The position numbers were made by a program, and so were the translations under genes. Under the pieces are notes generated by a model that saw only the letters and a program-made list of their open reading frames with translations, was not told the DNA's origin and did not search any database. From the NCBI GenBank assembly GCA_000469685.2, contig LS997567.1, positions 546,001-610,000 of the forward strand: a DNA stretch of 64,000 nucleotides. The letters run 5' to 3'. Every line of letters starts with the position of its first letter. The stretch's first letter is position 1. The DNA is from Haemonchus contortus. Taxonomy: Eukaryota; Nematoda; Chromadorea; Rhabditida; Trichostrongylidae. Below, in pieces: positions 11,308-23,003 of this stretch.

Positions 11308-11930
11308 TTAGGTTGATGCATGATTATTGCGGATATTTTCGCGGCTTCATTCCTCTCGATACAATTTGAATATCGAAATCGGAGTTTTTATGGAAACAAT
11401 CTTCTCGATTTTCTTAACAGTAATGCGTCTCAAAAGTCATCTTCACATCCGCCACATTATGCTCCTCTTCTACTTCGAGAAAGGTTGGAAGGGGGCATAG
11501 TCATTTAGCGATCTCACAGACTTTTCCGGCATAGTCATTTAGCGATCTCAGCGAACTTTTCAGCCAAAGCCAACTAGGAATCAGACCTGCTTCTAAATCC
11601 GTTGTATTTACCTATAGAAACTTCTATGGATTATCACGTCGTATTCGTTGAAAAACTGGCAAGCCTGCAGAACTCACGACGAAATGAATAGCTTGATGCC
11701 CGATGTCAGAGCGGATGGCCTCCGAAAATCGAGACTCCGCCTCAGGAAACCGACTGCCTGGCAAATTTGAAGCAGTGCTCGACGTAGGGCGTGGATATAT
11801 TCCAAAGCAATTTCTCGAAAACGTTTTTGTTTAGTATTTTTTACAGTTTCATTAAATAAAAATTATTGAAAAAATCAGTCATTAAATAAAAATTATTGAA
11901 AAAATCAGCAATAATTATGCATCAACCTAA
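11308..11930. mobile_element. mariner-type element remnant (TTAGGTTGATGC ends)
   Basis: The left end TTAGGTTGATGCATGATTAT follows a TA, and the right end is its inverse (ATAATTATGCATCAACCTAA). The ends resemble those of cecropia-type mariners, which start TTAGGTTGGTGC. No intact transposase is present. Two internal tandem duplications are visible: GGCATAGTCATTTAGCGATC twice (about 11496 and 11531) and a 31-bp unit around 11849-11910. Another copy lies at 62933-63470. Confidence 0.7.
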
Positions 11931-11948
11931 CACAATGCCTTAGAATAG

Positions 11949-11987
11949 CCAACCGATGCACAAGTCAGCGCTTTTATACGAGTCCAG
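11949..11987 (-). repeat. SINE fragment
   Basis: A short match to the middle of the tRNA-derived SINE family (compare CAAGTCAGTGCTTTTAT in the copy at 30539-30813). Head and tail are missing. Confidence 0.5.
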
Positions 11988-12124
11988 TGCTGGACAACTG
12001 ACCTCAGAGCGATGAAGGGCTTGAATTGTTGATGTCGAAGACTTCCTTGTGACGCTAGGTCAACGTCCAGCACCGGAAGGAGCCTTCTATGCGAATTGAG
12101 ATGTAGTATCCCTGCGTACAAATG

Positions 12125-13648
12125 AAGTGCTTTTCATAATTATAAGGTGTTGCGATTCTGGAGAAAACAGCCAGAATGGAATTTTTCGGTAAACACTGGC
12201 AGATTCCTTATCACAATGTACCCCCCTATTCAAATTTTTGCCGCAACCCCCTCAGCCCAACTCTTTTATGAATCTTTTAAATATAGTATCGTTTTTCACA
12301 CCGTTTCATAATTATAAGGTCACCCTGAGAAAGTGAATGATTCAGTAAGTTGATAGCATATGTATAACAATTAATAATCTACAGCTCCTCCCTGTTTGAA
12401 GCAACATCAAAGAGCCCGCGTGGCATACTAGGAACTAGGTTTCGAAGATGTTTCTCATCGACTGCTCTCCATGCTTCGATAATTCTCCGCTTCAGCTCCT
12501 CTATGTTCTACAAGTTACGGCTATTCACATAAACCTGTCTGACTATTATGCCCCGGGTATTTTCCATCGGATTGAGATCGGAACTGCAGGCTGGCCATGA
12601 CAGAACGCTTCTGTCTTGGCATTGCAGCCGCTCATTTGTGGCACGGCTCACGTGGATGGAGGCGTTGTTTTGTTGAAAGACATAGTTGAGGCGACGACTA
12701 CGGCTTAGAAAGGGTACTAGAAGATGCTCCAAGACGTTCTGGTAATCCGTTGAATCCATTCTGCAGCTCAAGAAGGCTATATCCAATGCGACATCATTGC
12801 GGAATGCACCCCACACCATAAGACTTCCTCCATCGAAACTATGACGGAGGAAATAGACTGGTCCCTTCCTCAAATCGCGCCAGTAGCGCTTGTTTCCGTC
12901 AGAACCGTCCAAGTTGGATTCCTTTTCATCCGAAAACCTGGAGGAAATCATTCAGCTGTGTGATGAGATTTTGATGCAGACTTACCTTTGCCCAATCTCT
13001 CGCTAGATTCATCTTTGCTTGCAATTTCGAGGCGAGCCTCTCTGTGGTGATCGTTGATTCGTGGCGCCTCCTTCATTGCTTGCCTGGTGATGTTCGCATC
13101 TTCTTGCTGCTCTCCAGACTGTAGTTTTCGACACAGAGAGGTTTAACTCCGATCGGATCTGGTTTAAGGAAGACGTACTAGCAGAAACGGCCCTCAGAAT
13201 CTTCCGCTCGTCACGGACAGTAACCTTGCGTGGGCGTCCACAGCTAGCGTCACATCAAGGGACATCAGGGCTCTACAGAAATCTTTGGATGGAATAGAGG
13301 GATCTCCTTATTTGCCTGTTCTGAGCCCAGCTTCATGAAGAGCCCGAATTTGAGCCTTCTCATGCATGTGCTACACATGTTTACCTTTGTGAATACATTC
13401 AAACACAAAATTTCCTCTCCTCCACGAATAATTGTTCACTTTCTCAGCGTGACCTTATAATTATGAAACGGTGCAAAAACAGATTAACAGTTCCAAAAAA
13501 GTTCAGAAAAATGTAGCTGCTACTAAAATCGGATACCTAGGTTATTCGTGCTGTGGGATCCATTCATTATGCTAGAAAAAACCCTGAATGATTGCTTCTT
13601 CCGAAAGTTCAAAATTCGAGGGTGTCCTTATAATTATGAAACGCACTG
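12125..13648 (-). mobile_element. Tc3-like DNA transposon with doubled terminal sites
   Basis: About 1.52 kb. The motif TTTCATAATTATAAGG appears four times as inverted pairs. The outer pair lies at the ends (from 12125 and up to 13648, ends CACTG) and the inner pair at 12300-12323 and 13451-13474. The spacing from outer to inner site is about 175 bp on both sides. Nematode Tc3 likewise has long ends with two transposase-binding sites about this far apart, so I read this as one element rather than two nested ones. It encloses a decayed Tc3-type transposase. Confidence 0.75.
12508..12951 (-). pseudogene. Tc3-like transposase, catalytic half, inactivated
   Basis: A 147-codon frame matching the DDE domain of Tc1/mariner transposases. 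FSDEKESNLDG carries the first catalytic Asp. SFDGGSLMVWGAF is the conserved middle. FQQNNASIHVS is where Tc3-type enzymes have QQDN, so the second catalytic Asp has become Asn. SSDLNPMEN carries the final Glu. The amino-terminal DNA-binding half is not in the same frame and is degenerate in 12960-13420. The product would cut and paste the element between TA sites, but the Asp change and missing half argue it is dead. Confidence 0.8.
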
Positions 13649-14134
13649 AATGACTTACGTCGCGCGTAAGTCATAATCGTATGTAGGGATGCTACACCAG
13701 ACTTTGTCATCTCTCATGAGAAATCATGAAATCCTCATCACGCCCATGAGTTTCTCGCCAGCGAAGTTTCAGAGTACGTGGTCAGTACAGTACTAAAGCA
13801 CCATTTTTGTCTATCTCATAGCCCCACCATCAGCACTCATTTTCTTGAACCATATTGAAAAGTTGTCATAACCAGAAGACTTCTGCACGACAGATGTTGT
13901 ACTGATGATGTTTCGCTTATGTAACAATGGAAGCACACCTGGTGTAACCTGTGCAGAAGTTCCATTCTTTCAATGCCGACATTACTTCCACAGGGGGAGA
14001 TCGAAAGAGGAGTCTCCATCGTTTCTATGAAGGTATGAAATGGTGAAGGTTTCAAGAAACACACTGAGGCATTCGAAAAGAGCTTCATCAAACACTTTGT
14101 TGCATTCTTAAAGCATTCATGCAATTTATGTTAA
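13649..14134. other. no gene recognised
   Basis: Unassigned. A 95-codon minus-strand frame (13837-14124) shows no family resemblance. Confidence 0.35.
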
Positions 14135-14569
14135 AGGCACAGTCCACGATGATTTTGAGGTACCCGTTTTATCCGAAAAACGGAACTATAGACCAGGAAT
14201 AGTTCATCGGCAGTGATCAGAGCGAGAGAATTCGCCGATTTCGAGAAAATTATGGCTCCTCAAAAGCAGGGAAAATAGGAGTTGGACGAGATTACCATGA
14301 CGGCAATAACACGGAAGGGGCAATTGGACGAGATTCCAGTTATTGCAATTGCATGAAAAGCTAACGTTTGAATTTGCTACATGGCTTCCCTTGTGATCGG
14401 TGCAGCCTCCACAATGCCGGTGGAACTCGCCCGAGGATACACACGGGTCAATCTTTGAGCCTTTATATCTCCCTGACTAGGCCGTTTTTCAGGCTAATAG
14501 TGCCAGATATGGTATACGCGAGGGCCTCAAATTCATCCTGTGGGGAAATCTCTATCGTGAACTGTGCCT
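14135..14569. mobile_element. TTAA-type MITE, short form
   Basis: Flanked by TTAA on both sides (14131-14134 and 14570-14573). The ends AGGCACAGTCCACGATGATT and ATCGTGAACTGTGCCT are inverse to each other. At 435 bp it has a shorter interior than the other copies. It is the cleanest TTAA duplication of the family in this window. Confidence 0.85.
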
Positions 14570-15261
14570 TTAAGACAATGTGCGAGACCTTTCAAAAACG
14601 AAGGGGAAACTCAGAACACATAGGTTGGGGGCGCGCGATTCACGCGTGACCCCATTAGAGCTCTTCGCGCACGCGGCATCGTTTCAGTACCTTTCTGTTG
14701 AGATGGACCAGATAGATTTGCAGTAGTCCATGCCTTTACCATGAATTAGAGCTAATCTCTTTAATATGGCAATGAAGCCCCTTCGGGATCAGGAATTCAC
14801 CTCATAGGTCAACAATTTACTTGACAAACGTTCAAAATAAGAATAACTTCAAATTTTTGGATCCTAGAGAACGCAACCCTTCTGTAAACGTGCATAGTTG
14901 GTCAATTTTTACTTATTCTACTTATAAGCTCCTATTCGTTCCATTATGATGATAAGCATGATGTTTTAGCGCGTTTTGTCCGATGACCTCATTATATTGA
15001 CGCGTGAATCACACCACAGCCCACATAGGTAGTATTCCAGAAAATAACGGCTTCTCTGGATCACCTGGATCTCGCACAGAACGACAGACAGTATGAGCTT
15101 CGTAACGGCTTTTGTTGAAGATGAAATGGCTCGTGGAGTGAGCAGCGCCGTGAGGGAATCCCAGCTTCTCATTCAACCTTTACATGATTCCCACTACACT
15201 TTAGGATCTCCCGACACTATCTCAAATCTATGCAAAAAGGGATGTGAACGGTTTCGTTCAC
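14570..15261. other. no gene recognised
   Basis: Unassigned sequence with short frames only. Confidence 0.4.
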
Positions 15262-15370
15262 ACTAGCAAGGGAAAGATATTGGTCGCAAGGGCCATTCAG
15301 GATTAGATGTGTATCGCAGGAGGAGAGGGTCCCAAACGTTGATCTCAAATCTGTGTTCCAAACCGGTGGA
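15262..15370. repeat. fragment of the 360-bp inverted-arm repeat
   Basis: Matches the outer end of the arms at 25091 and 27089 (AAGGGAAAGATATTGGTCGC, then a related stretch with CGTTGATCTCAAATCTGTGT). The terminus is the same as in the large element, which supports it being a true element end. Confidence 0.6.
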
Positions 15371-15379
15371 CCGGTAGAT

Positions 15380-15610
15380 ATAGCACCAAATTCAATTCCT
15401 TAAAGGTAGGAAATTGAATAGGGGATCGCAGCAGCAAAAAGAAAAACAGAGGAAAAAAGAATGGGAGAAAAACATCGTCTCATCACTCGGCGATTAGCTG
15501 ATGGTGCGTGGGTCCTAGAACGAATAAAAGCAATCTGTATTGTCTCGACACTCGTCTAACGTGACACCGATCGAGGGGCGGGAAAGCGAACTACGGCAGC
15601 AACGGGGCTT
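15380..15610 (+). repeat. internal fragment of the AGGCACAGTT MITE family
   Basis: Closely similar to the interior of the copy at 16209-16835 (shared GGATCGCAGCAGCAAAAAG and the CATCGTCTCATCACTCGGCG block). Both terminal inverted repeats are absent. Confidence 0.6.
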
Positions 15611-16208
15611 CTCGAAAAAATATTAGTACTTTGAAACCATATTTGTCGCGAATTTCCCTTCGAAGTCCCGATGAAGCTTATCAGAACTACCACACGATAT
15701 CGATAACAATCATGGCCGTAAAGAGCAATGAGCACTGTAGCGATGGCTCACGTCCCTTGACTGACCACAACAGGCAAATCCCGGCTTTCAGTCACCACTA
15801 GTCCCGACCCCCCCCCCCCCAGACCACTATGACTAACAGTATTATATCTCGTAATATTTCTCTTGAGGTTCCAACAACTTCGAAAATAAGCACAGTGAAT
15901 ACTGCCGATAAGATAGTACATACTAGGAAAATTTCCATAGACGGTGAGTATTCTGTTAAAGATAATCTCAATAACATGGCATAACTATCATGAAAATTAT
16001 TCACAATGAGAGTTCAAACACTGCTGACGTAATTATAAATACAATACAACTGTAAAGTTCTGTGTCTGAGGTTTCTCTCGGAGGAAGCTAAGAATTCTAA
16101 GGATAGCATAAGGGTTGCTGTCGGTTCGAAAAATTGCCCAAGCAGGGCATAATAAGGGCCCTCAAATCGACTTAGTCGACGTGCACACACAAAGCGGCCA
16201 AGTTCTAA

Positions 16209-16835
16209 AGGCACAGTTCGCGAAAACTCCGGGTAACCCAAATTATGACGAAAAATGGAAGATGGAGAGTAGTGCAAAGGAGGCGAAGGAACGCGTGAAT
16301 AGGTGTTTCCAAATTAAAAAAAAAGTCTTCAAAAATCGTTGAAAGGGGGGCTAGACGAGAATGAGAGTAGAAGAATGAAGAAGAGTTGGGCGTTCGGACG
16401 AGCTATGCAATGTGGGTCAATGCGTACGTGTGGGTCCTGGTGCAAATAACTGACAACGGTAAGCAAAAATTCATTAACTTATAAGCATAAGTAAACAAAA
16501 AAACCTTGGGGTAGGAAAGTAAATAAGGGATCGCGGCAGCAAAAAGAATAACAGAGGGAAAAAGAACTGGGGGAAAGACATCGCCTCATCACTCGGCGGT
16601 CAGCTGATTGTGTGGGGGTTCTAGAACGAATAATAGCAATCTGTATTAGCTCGACACTCGTTTGACGTGACATCGATCGAGAGGCGGGAAAGCCACTCAA
16701 GCCAGCAACAGGACTTCCTTTATGCCCAGACCGTCGAGATTTTGGGAGCGAGATGGTCCCTTCTACCACAAATGGATAGCGCTGAGTATTCCTAGGGGAA
16801 GAACTCAGGAACCAATCTTATCTTGAACCGTGCCT
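16209..16835 (+). mobile_element. TTAA-type MITE, tandem copy 1
   Basis: 627 bp. Left end AGGCACAGTTCGCGAAAACT after CTAA; right end CTTGAACCGTGCCT before TTAA (16836-16839). That same TTAA is the left flank of the next copy, so two elements lie head to tail sharing one target site. Confidence 0.8.
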
Positions 16836-16839
16836 TTAA

Positions 16840-17498
16840 AGACACAGTTCACGATAATTTTGAGTTACCCACATTATAACAAAAAATGAAAGGAAGATAG
16901 AAAATAGCGCGATGAAGACGAAGAAAGCGCGCGATTTGTGTTTCCAAAGTGATACGAGGCTTCGGAAAAACCGTTAAAATGGGGGCTGGCCAAGACTGGG
17001 ATTAGAAAAATGAAGTAGAAATGTTGTTTGGACGAGCTATGCATGTGGGTCCTTAAGTACATGTTGGTCCTGGTGCAAAAAGCTGACTTTAGTACGCAAA
17101 AATGTTCTTTAAAAGTGGTTGACTCATAAGCATAAATCGTGAAAGACTTTTACCAGCAAAAACAACCCCTCTTTCAACCCCTTGAAGTAGAAAACTAGAT
17201 AAAGGACCGCAGAAGCAAAAAAATAACAGAAAATAATGGAATAGCAGATAATGTCGGCTCATCAATCAGCGACCAGCTGATTGCGTACTGAACGTGTGGG
17301 TCCTGGCGCGAATATTACAATCTGTATCGCCTCGACATAGGTCGATGGGCGTGCATCCGGGCGACGCGGTACTGGGGCCCCCACTATGCTCTAGCTCTTG
17401 AGTTTTCGTATACGACAGCGTACTTCATGTTACTCTTGGAGGTTATTGGGTATTCCTAGAGGGAAAACTCAGAAATCATTCTCATCGTGAACTGTGCC
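16840..17498 (+). mobile_element. TTAA-type MITE, tandem copy 2
   Basis: 659 bp. Left end AGACACAGTTCACGATAATT directly after the shared TTAA; right end CATCGTGAACTGTGCCC before TTAA (17499-17502). The interior matches copy 1 and the copy at 3266-3840. Confidence 0.8.
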
Positions 17499-17502
17499 CT
17501 TA

Positions 17503-18066
17503 AGCGTTGTAAAGGCTGCAGACACTCGAACCGGGACGCACACGTTGCATACAGGCAGCTTATTGTAGCTAGCGTGCGCAACGTCACACATATGGATAGC
17601 TCGTCCAGGGGTATGGGTACATTCACCCAGAACTGGATCGACGCGGCAAATCGTGCGGCGGAGTACCTGGGCGATTTGAACGACTTTAGCGGCTATCATT
17701 GGGCCCCAAGTTTGTAAAATCGATTAGTACGATCATCTGACCATTCTAATGTATTCTCCTTCAAGTTTGCGCCCCAATGATAGGTGCCAAAGTCGTCCTA
17801 ATGCCACGAATCTCGCCGCGCCATTTGCCGCGTCCATCCAGTTCTGGGTGAATGTTCCGTCCCCCCTCGTTCAGAGACCCTTTCATGCAACTTTTGCCGT
17901 CACATTCTCGTCCAACCCCTACTTCAGCTACTTTTTTTGAAGTCTCATATTTTTCTAAATACGCCAATTTTCGCACTTCAATCTCCTCTTTTGCACTAGT
18001 AAGGACTGTCACTACCATTATTCGTCTAAAACAACATAAACCGAAATTATCATGAGCTGTGCCTTT
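17503..18066. mobile_element. partial TTAA-type MITE carrying a foldback repeat
   Basis: The right part (about 17890-18066) resembles the right end of the family and finishes AATTATCATGAGCTGTGCC. The left part is occupied by an unrelated inverted repeat (17618-17855). No clean left terminus is visible. Confidence 0.5.
17618..17855. repeat. foldback repeat (GCGGCAAAT family), copy 1
   Basis: The arms 17618-17712 and 17767-17855 are inverse to each other (ACATTCACCCAGAACTGGAT and its complement) around a 54-bp spacer. Both arms carry GACGCGGCAAAT. A second copy with related arms is at 54723-54962. It is GC-rich compared with its surroundings. Confidence 0.75.
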
Positions 18067-18196
18067 CACAAATAAAACAATGACAGAAACAAGGAAGTGG
18101 TTAGATCGTTCCGAGGGCATAACAAGAACAACAGAAATGGTCTTCTACCTTTACTTTTGTTCCTTTTTATCACAATCATTACGTTCGTATTTCGAA

Positions 18197-21100
18197 CTAA
18201 TCACAAGGCATAAAATGAAGTCGAAGAGGAAAAACATCAACGATGGAAAATGGGAGCTCGTTCATGATGTTCGAGCACGTATAACACAACGCACCTTCTT
18301 CACAAAAATAACATTCGCACAATGAACAAAAGCGGCCACTATTGCGGATATGGATTTTGCTGATTGCACCGAGTATGTTTGGCACGGTGCCCTGAAAAGT
18401 AGCATTTTCCCATTGCTTCGCTGCCATCAAAAAGGCATCATTGGCATGTGACCAAACACCGCTATTGCGTTTTTTCCTAGTGAGTAGGGAAGAGTACGGC
18501 TGCAAACCTTGAACCCATCCTCCTGTAAACTATTCAAGAATCGTGAGGTGCTCTGCTGAATGGAGCCTTTCGATCGCGCCTCATAAGCATAATAGGTATT
18601 TGTAGCATTCTGAAAATCATCGTAATTACTTTGTGATCGTGGCATACCACATACATATACCACATCCAAAATCAACTTATTCACACCAAAACGCGTCGGA
18701 CGGCGTCTTTTTGATCTCTTCGGTAGCTTACAGTTCTTTGACGAAAGGAGCATCTGAATTATTCTCCACGACGCCGTTAACCGTTTATAATTATACACGC
18801 GGCTAGCACGCTATCTCGTGCGCTAGGGGCTCTAGCCATGAGAAACGGAGCCACATGAGCTGATTTTCATCACGGATTGTTGTGTTGTGAACTTCTAGTT
18901 CCGATATGTGCTTCCATTTTACTAGGCCTTGCTTCCGTCCATTCGAGTGGCGCGTATTTTAGCTCAAGCCATGCCCACTCAGACAATTCGGCTCGGTCCC
19001 TACTTATTCTCACTTTTCTGATCACTGATCATCTCGGATAACGCTGAATTCTGCCGGCTTCAAATTCGATGCAGAAATCTGAGAACCCCTTCTAAAAGAA
19101 CATGGGCCGCAACTCGACTCATCCAGGGGTCCAATCCATTTTTTGGATTGAAGTCGATGTAGGCATCCTGTCTACGTCTGGTTTGAGGTTGAGTTACGAC
19201 ACAACAAAGAAAATTCTGAATGGCAAAACTCACAGGAACAAGGGGCAGGAGTACGTAGTGCTCCACATTCTCCAGCTGCAATGCGGTGGCAATCTCTTTT
19301 GAGCTTACACTTCTTAACGGTCGTATCAAAGTTATTCCTTGCGAGATGTTCTCAACTACATCCGTCATATCTGACACTGCACCTCCTAAAAAAGCCGGAA
19401 AAGAATGAATCAATAAAAACTGTCGGCTAATGAATTTTCCTAGAACTCAATTCAAAGTTCACTAGGAGCCACCTGGCTCGAAGCCACCTATCTACGCGTT
19501 ATGTTTTGCAGTATGCTGCAGCAGCACTACAGCAACCTGAGATACAAAGGTGTCAGAGGAACAGTTTAGCATTGAAATCCTACATTACGGTGTGGTACAA
19601 TGGGGCTACGTACTGTTGAGTGTGCCATCTTCAACATTCTGAGGGATGAAGGCTTTGTTAACCCTAGTCATACTCTTGATGTATGTATGTAGACTACTGA
19701 AGTCTTACAGTTACTAAAGGGTGACGGGTCAACATTAGTTTCTTTGTAGAGCATTTGTTTGTATTGCAGGATATAGCACAATACACAAGTTCAATAAGCG
19801 TGAGTACTTCTTACTACTGTATTGCTGCAGCATTGCAACGATGCAGTAGTATCAAATGCACTGGCGTGCGAAGAAATCTTGGTGCTTAATACACTTACAA
19901 ATTACAGCATCTTTTCAACCGGCTCGTCTTTCGATTCTTGCTCAGTTTCTCACATTGCGGTACCACACGAAACAAAAGCAATACAAATTACTAAAAGTTT
20001 CAAAAGTTTCAAAGTTTAAGTTTCAGGAGTCAGTTTCAATTTTCGCCTAGGTTTGTGTTCCCGCCCGATTCTAAACTAATTTGAAATCCCGCCCTAATCT
20101 ACAAATTCGAGTTACAGTTACAGCCACACTGCGTCCCTTGCCATCTGCGTTCCTTCACGACCTCTAGGCCTAGCAAAGCCTCAGATCATTTCAGATCATT
20201 ACCCGTAATTCTCTAAGCGTTCATGCAAAAAATTACCGCGTCCAAGGCAAAGCTGTGACACCGCTAACCGAGCTAGATCATCACCGCTAGAAGGAACCAT
20301 CACCTGAACACGATTCTATTACCGGTCAGTGGTTCATTTGTGTGATGGAAACAAGGAAATGGCCGAACTACCTTGGAAATGCCAACACACTTCGAAAACT
20401 CTCGAATCAGGCGTTGATTCAGAAGACGTATCATTTCCTCGCGCAAATATGTCGAACGGAATGAACGGAGGAAAGTATCCAACCTTGATACCTGAAAAAT
20501 CAGAACAACTCTAGCAGGATCATTCAGATGTGATAAGCACTTAGTCTCCATTTCCGAATTTCTCCAATGGAATCATACATGTTGAATGCCGATACAACCA
20601 ATATTGTCGCTTATGTGAAGGCTTCCAAATATGGCTGCCAGGTGTACAACAAAATACGTACACGGCAGAGCTTGTTGAAGAACAGACAGTTTCTTTATGA
20701 TCGTACGTATTTCAGAAATATCCAATGACGACAACAGAAGAAGGAACTGCAAAAAAAAGAATCTGCTGAACTAAACCTAAGAGGGGTGTACACTTTTTCA
20801 CCGATGGTTCTATCATAAGTCGTTTGAAATTAGTCTGCTTCACAGAGTCTTCTATCTGCCGGAAAAGAAATGCGGATTCTCTAGAGCCATCCAATACGAC
20901 TAGAGCCTTCCGAGAATCCTTATCCTGAAAATGGAAACGAATAATATTGGAGGGTCAGGAGTAAGAGCGTCATGCAAAATAATTGTATCACTATCGTTTC
21001 GACATCATTTGCGACTAAAATACAGTGCTTAACTGCCTAACTGCTATTCATCATTTCACGCAAAACTCCCATTATGATAGGTCCTGGGCAGAACTACATA

Positions 21101-21888
21101 ACACTATACAAACGAAATATGAAAAAAAAACCGCCGTGCACATGCCTATCATACAGAAGCTCTTCAACTTGATAATTCTTGCCGCGCCACATTCATCAGG
21201 AAGCCTGATTTTTCCACCTGGTCTGAGTCATTTCAATGTTTCTTATGTCTGATCTGTGATTAGATGATTCTTTTCAAGTCTTCGCCACCCGCCTTTTTTT
21301 ATACAGAAATTGAGTCTTTCCTTTTTAGTTATCACTAGTTCAGACACCCGTCAATCAAATATTGTGAAATGTCGGTGTCATGATTTGGCGTAACACTAAG
21401 GTTTCATATTGTTTGATTTAAGATGAAAAAAGTCACGATTTGAAAAGTGTATGCCCAGTACTTCTGAGCACTATTGTAAATAGTAAACAAAACTAGGAAA
21501 TCGAAAGCCGAACTCATTCAAGAACAATGAGTTAGGTAAGTCGGCATAACTTGACTTGTCTGCAGGGTCTGAATTCACGTCTTTTAAAGCTACAGTAATG
21601 ATAACGCCTCCTGCCTTCAGACTTTTCAAGCGCCTGAGTAAGTTGGAATCGTTGCGTTTTCGTGAGCACCAGTTTGTATAGGATCTGTTTGTACTTTAAC
21701 TTTTATTTGTTAACTTCATTTTTCTTGCGTTTGCCTGATGCACAACGTTATAATTAAATAAATAAATAAAGTCAAGCACTAACCCTGAAGATCCTCCGTT
21801 TACTGAGAGATGATCTGAACTTTCCTTTGACCATTGCAAGAAAACACTTCTCGCAGTACGAGGTATTATTCGATTCTGCAAAGGACAT
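18197..21888 (-). CDS. CTU2: CTU2/NCS2-type cytoplasmic tRNA 2-thiolation protein
   Basis: CTU2 works with CTU1 in the cytosol to put sulfur on the wobble uridine (2-thio) of Lys, Glu and Gln tRNAs. Exons on the minus strand: 21875-21784 (or from ATG 21888), 20924-20802, 20746-20579, 20491-20372, 20303-20237, 19385-19234, 18609-18508 and 18391-18197 (stop TAG). All phases join, giving about 343 codons. Diagnostic stretches are YCEKCF followed by a lysine-rich KFRSSLSKRRIF, then KALVVLDGS where the family has its degenerate PP-loop, then KVMVPSSGDDLARLAVSQLC, then LIRPLRSVSSKE. The last exon has FCSLC followed by ALCYTC, a zinc-binding pair. The usual first CxxC is not found, so an upstream exon may be missing: the acceptor TTTGCAG before 21875 is good and phase-compatible, while ATG 21888 would give a short start (MSFAESNN). 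The intron after the second exon is only 55 bp. Confidence 0.8.
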
Positions 21889-21939
21889 TTGGAGCCGCGG
21901 CACAGTAAAGACGACGGAAATTGTTCGAAACTTTTCAAA

Positions 21940-22740
21940 ATACTTATTTAATGAAGAAGTAGAGATGTGTTCAAAGTGGTCCTACAGGCACTGAATAGTA
22001 CTATACTTCGAGAAATGAACCGTAGGGTAAAAAACCGAGAACAATAATTCCAAGGAATTGATCGAGATGAAAGAGGGCTATGAGAGACGTATTACTACAC
22101 AACAGCAATATAATTAGGCCCTGATCCACCCTGATTCAGTCAATCTAACTTGTAGATAGAAAATTAATTGCAAAATCTTTCCTTTCCTTGATCAATTCCG
22201 TTCCGATATAAGCCCACCTTACAATAGGAACTGTATTAGACTTTTGAATGCGTATTTGAACTGGACAATGACCTGTTGTGGTCACTTAATAAACAAGAAA
22301 GTGCTTTCTTCCTCCCAGACGAATATGGTACTATTTATCCGACCTAGAGGAGATGAAAGCTTGATTGGCGTGAACGGCTATTATTCCAAGTACTAACCCT
22401 CGAGTACGGTGTGAAAGTGTACCACATGGCACTACTCTCTCCACCCATCATTTGTAGAACAAAGGGACAACTTTCTTGCGAACAAACTTCCAATTCTTTC
22501 ACTGCTCTATCAGATCCTTTAAAGCAGCTCAGATTCTCCAGTGCCACCTCACAACTCTGCGGGTGGGACACGGAATTTCACCCAGGTGTTCCTTTGCACT
22601 TCCCTCATGGGCTGTAAGTGAAGGATCTAGAAGGCGAAGACGGATAATTAGTTGCCGAAACCGACAAATACCGTCGCCCACCTCGAATTTCATCGCCATC
22701 CAAACACAGAACCTCGATTCAAGATAAAACGGTAACGTCT
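21940..22740. other. no gene firmly recognised (possible upstream exon)
   Basis: A minus-strand open segment at about 22400-22551 lies between an acceptor-like CCCGCAG and a GTTAGT donor. It contains several cysteines (VCSQESCPF). Its phase does not join the first known CTU2 exon and it does not resemble CTU2, so it is left unassigned. Confidence 0.3.
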
Positions 22741-22746
22741 TTGAAC

Positions 22747-23003
22747 ATTGATCAATCGCGTCTGAAGAATGCGCCCACGCATTCGGTTTCTATTCGGAAT
22801 CATGAAGGCGCATTGAATGCGTGGGTGGCCTATACATGACTTGAGGTGAACAACCGATGAAAGACGGCACTGTTCCGTCGCAGGCGAATCTGATACCAAT
22901 TAACCGACCCCGGAGAGATAGAAGGCTTGACCGTATATCGATTCGGGATTCGATCCAGCAAAAATGTGTATGTGATAGCGCGCCACTTGACCACCTCCAC
23001 CTA
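22747..23003 (-). repeat. tRNA-derived SINE, copy 1
   Basis: About 257 bp. Shares with the copies at 30539, 44761 and 58667 the tail block (ATCAATCGCGTCTGA, GCATTGAATGCGTGGGTGGC) and a right-hand head near the polymerase III boxes. The head is the most decayed of the four. Confidence 0.7.

Noticed and set aside
22397..22551. Cysteine-containing minus-strand segment as a CTU2 upstream exon
   Set aside because: Its splice phase does not join the next CTU2 exon and the sequence does not resemble the family's amino end.
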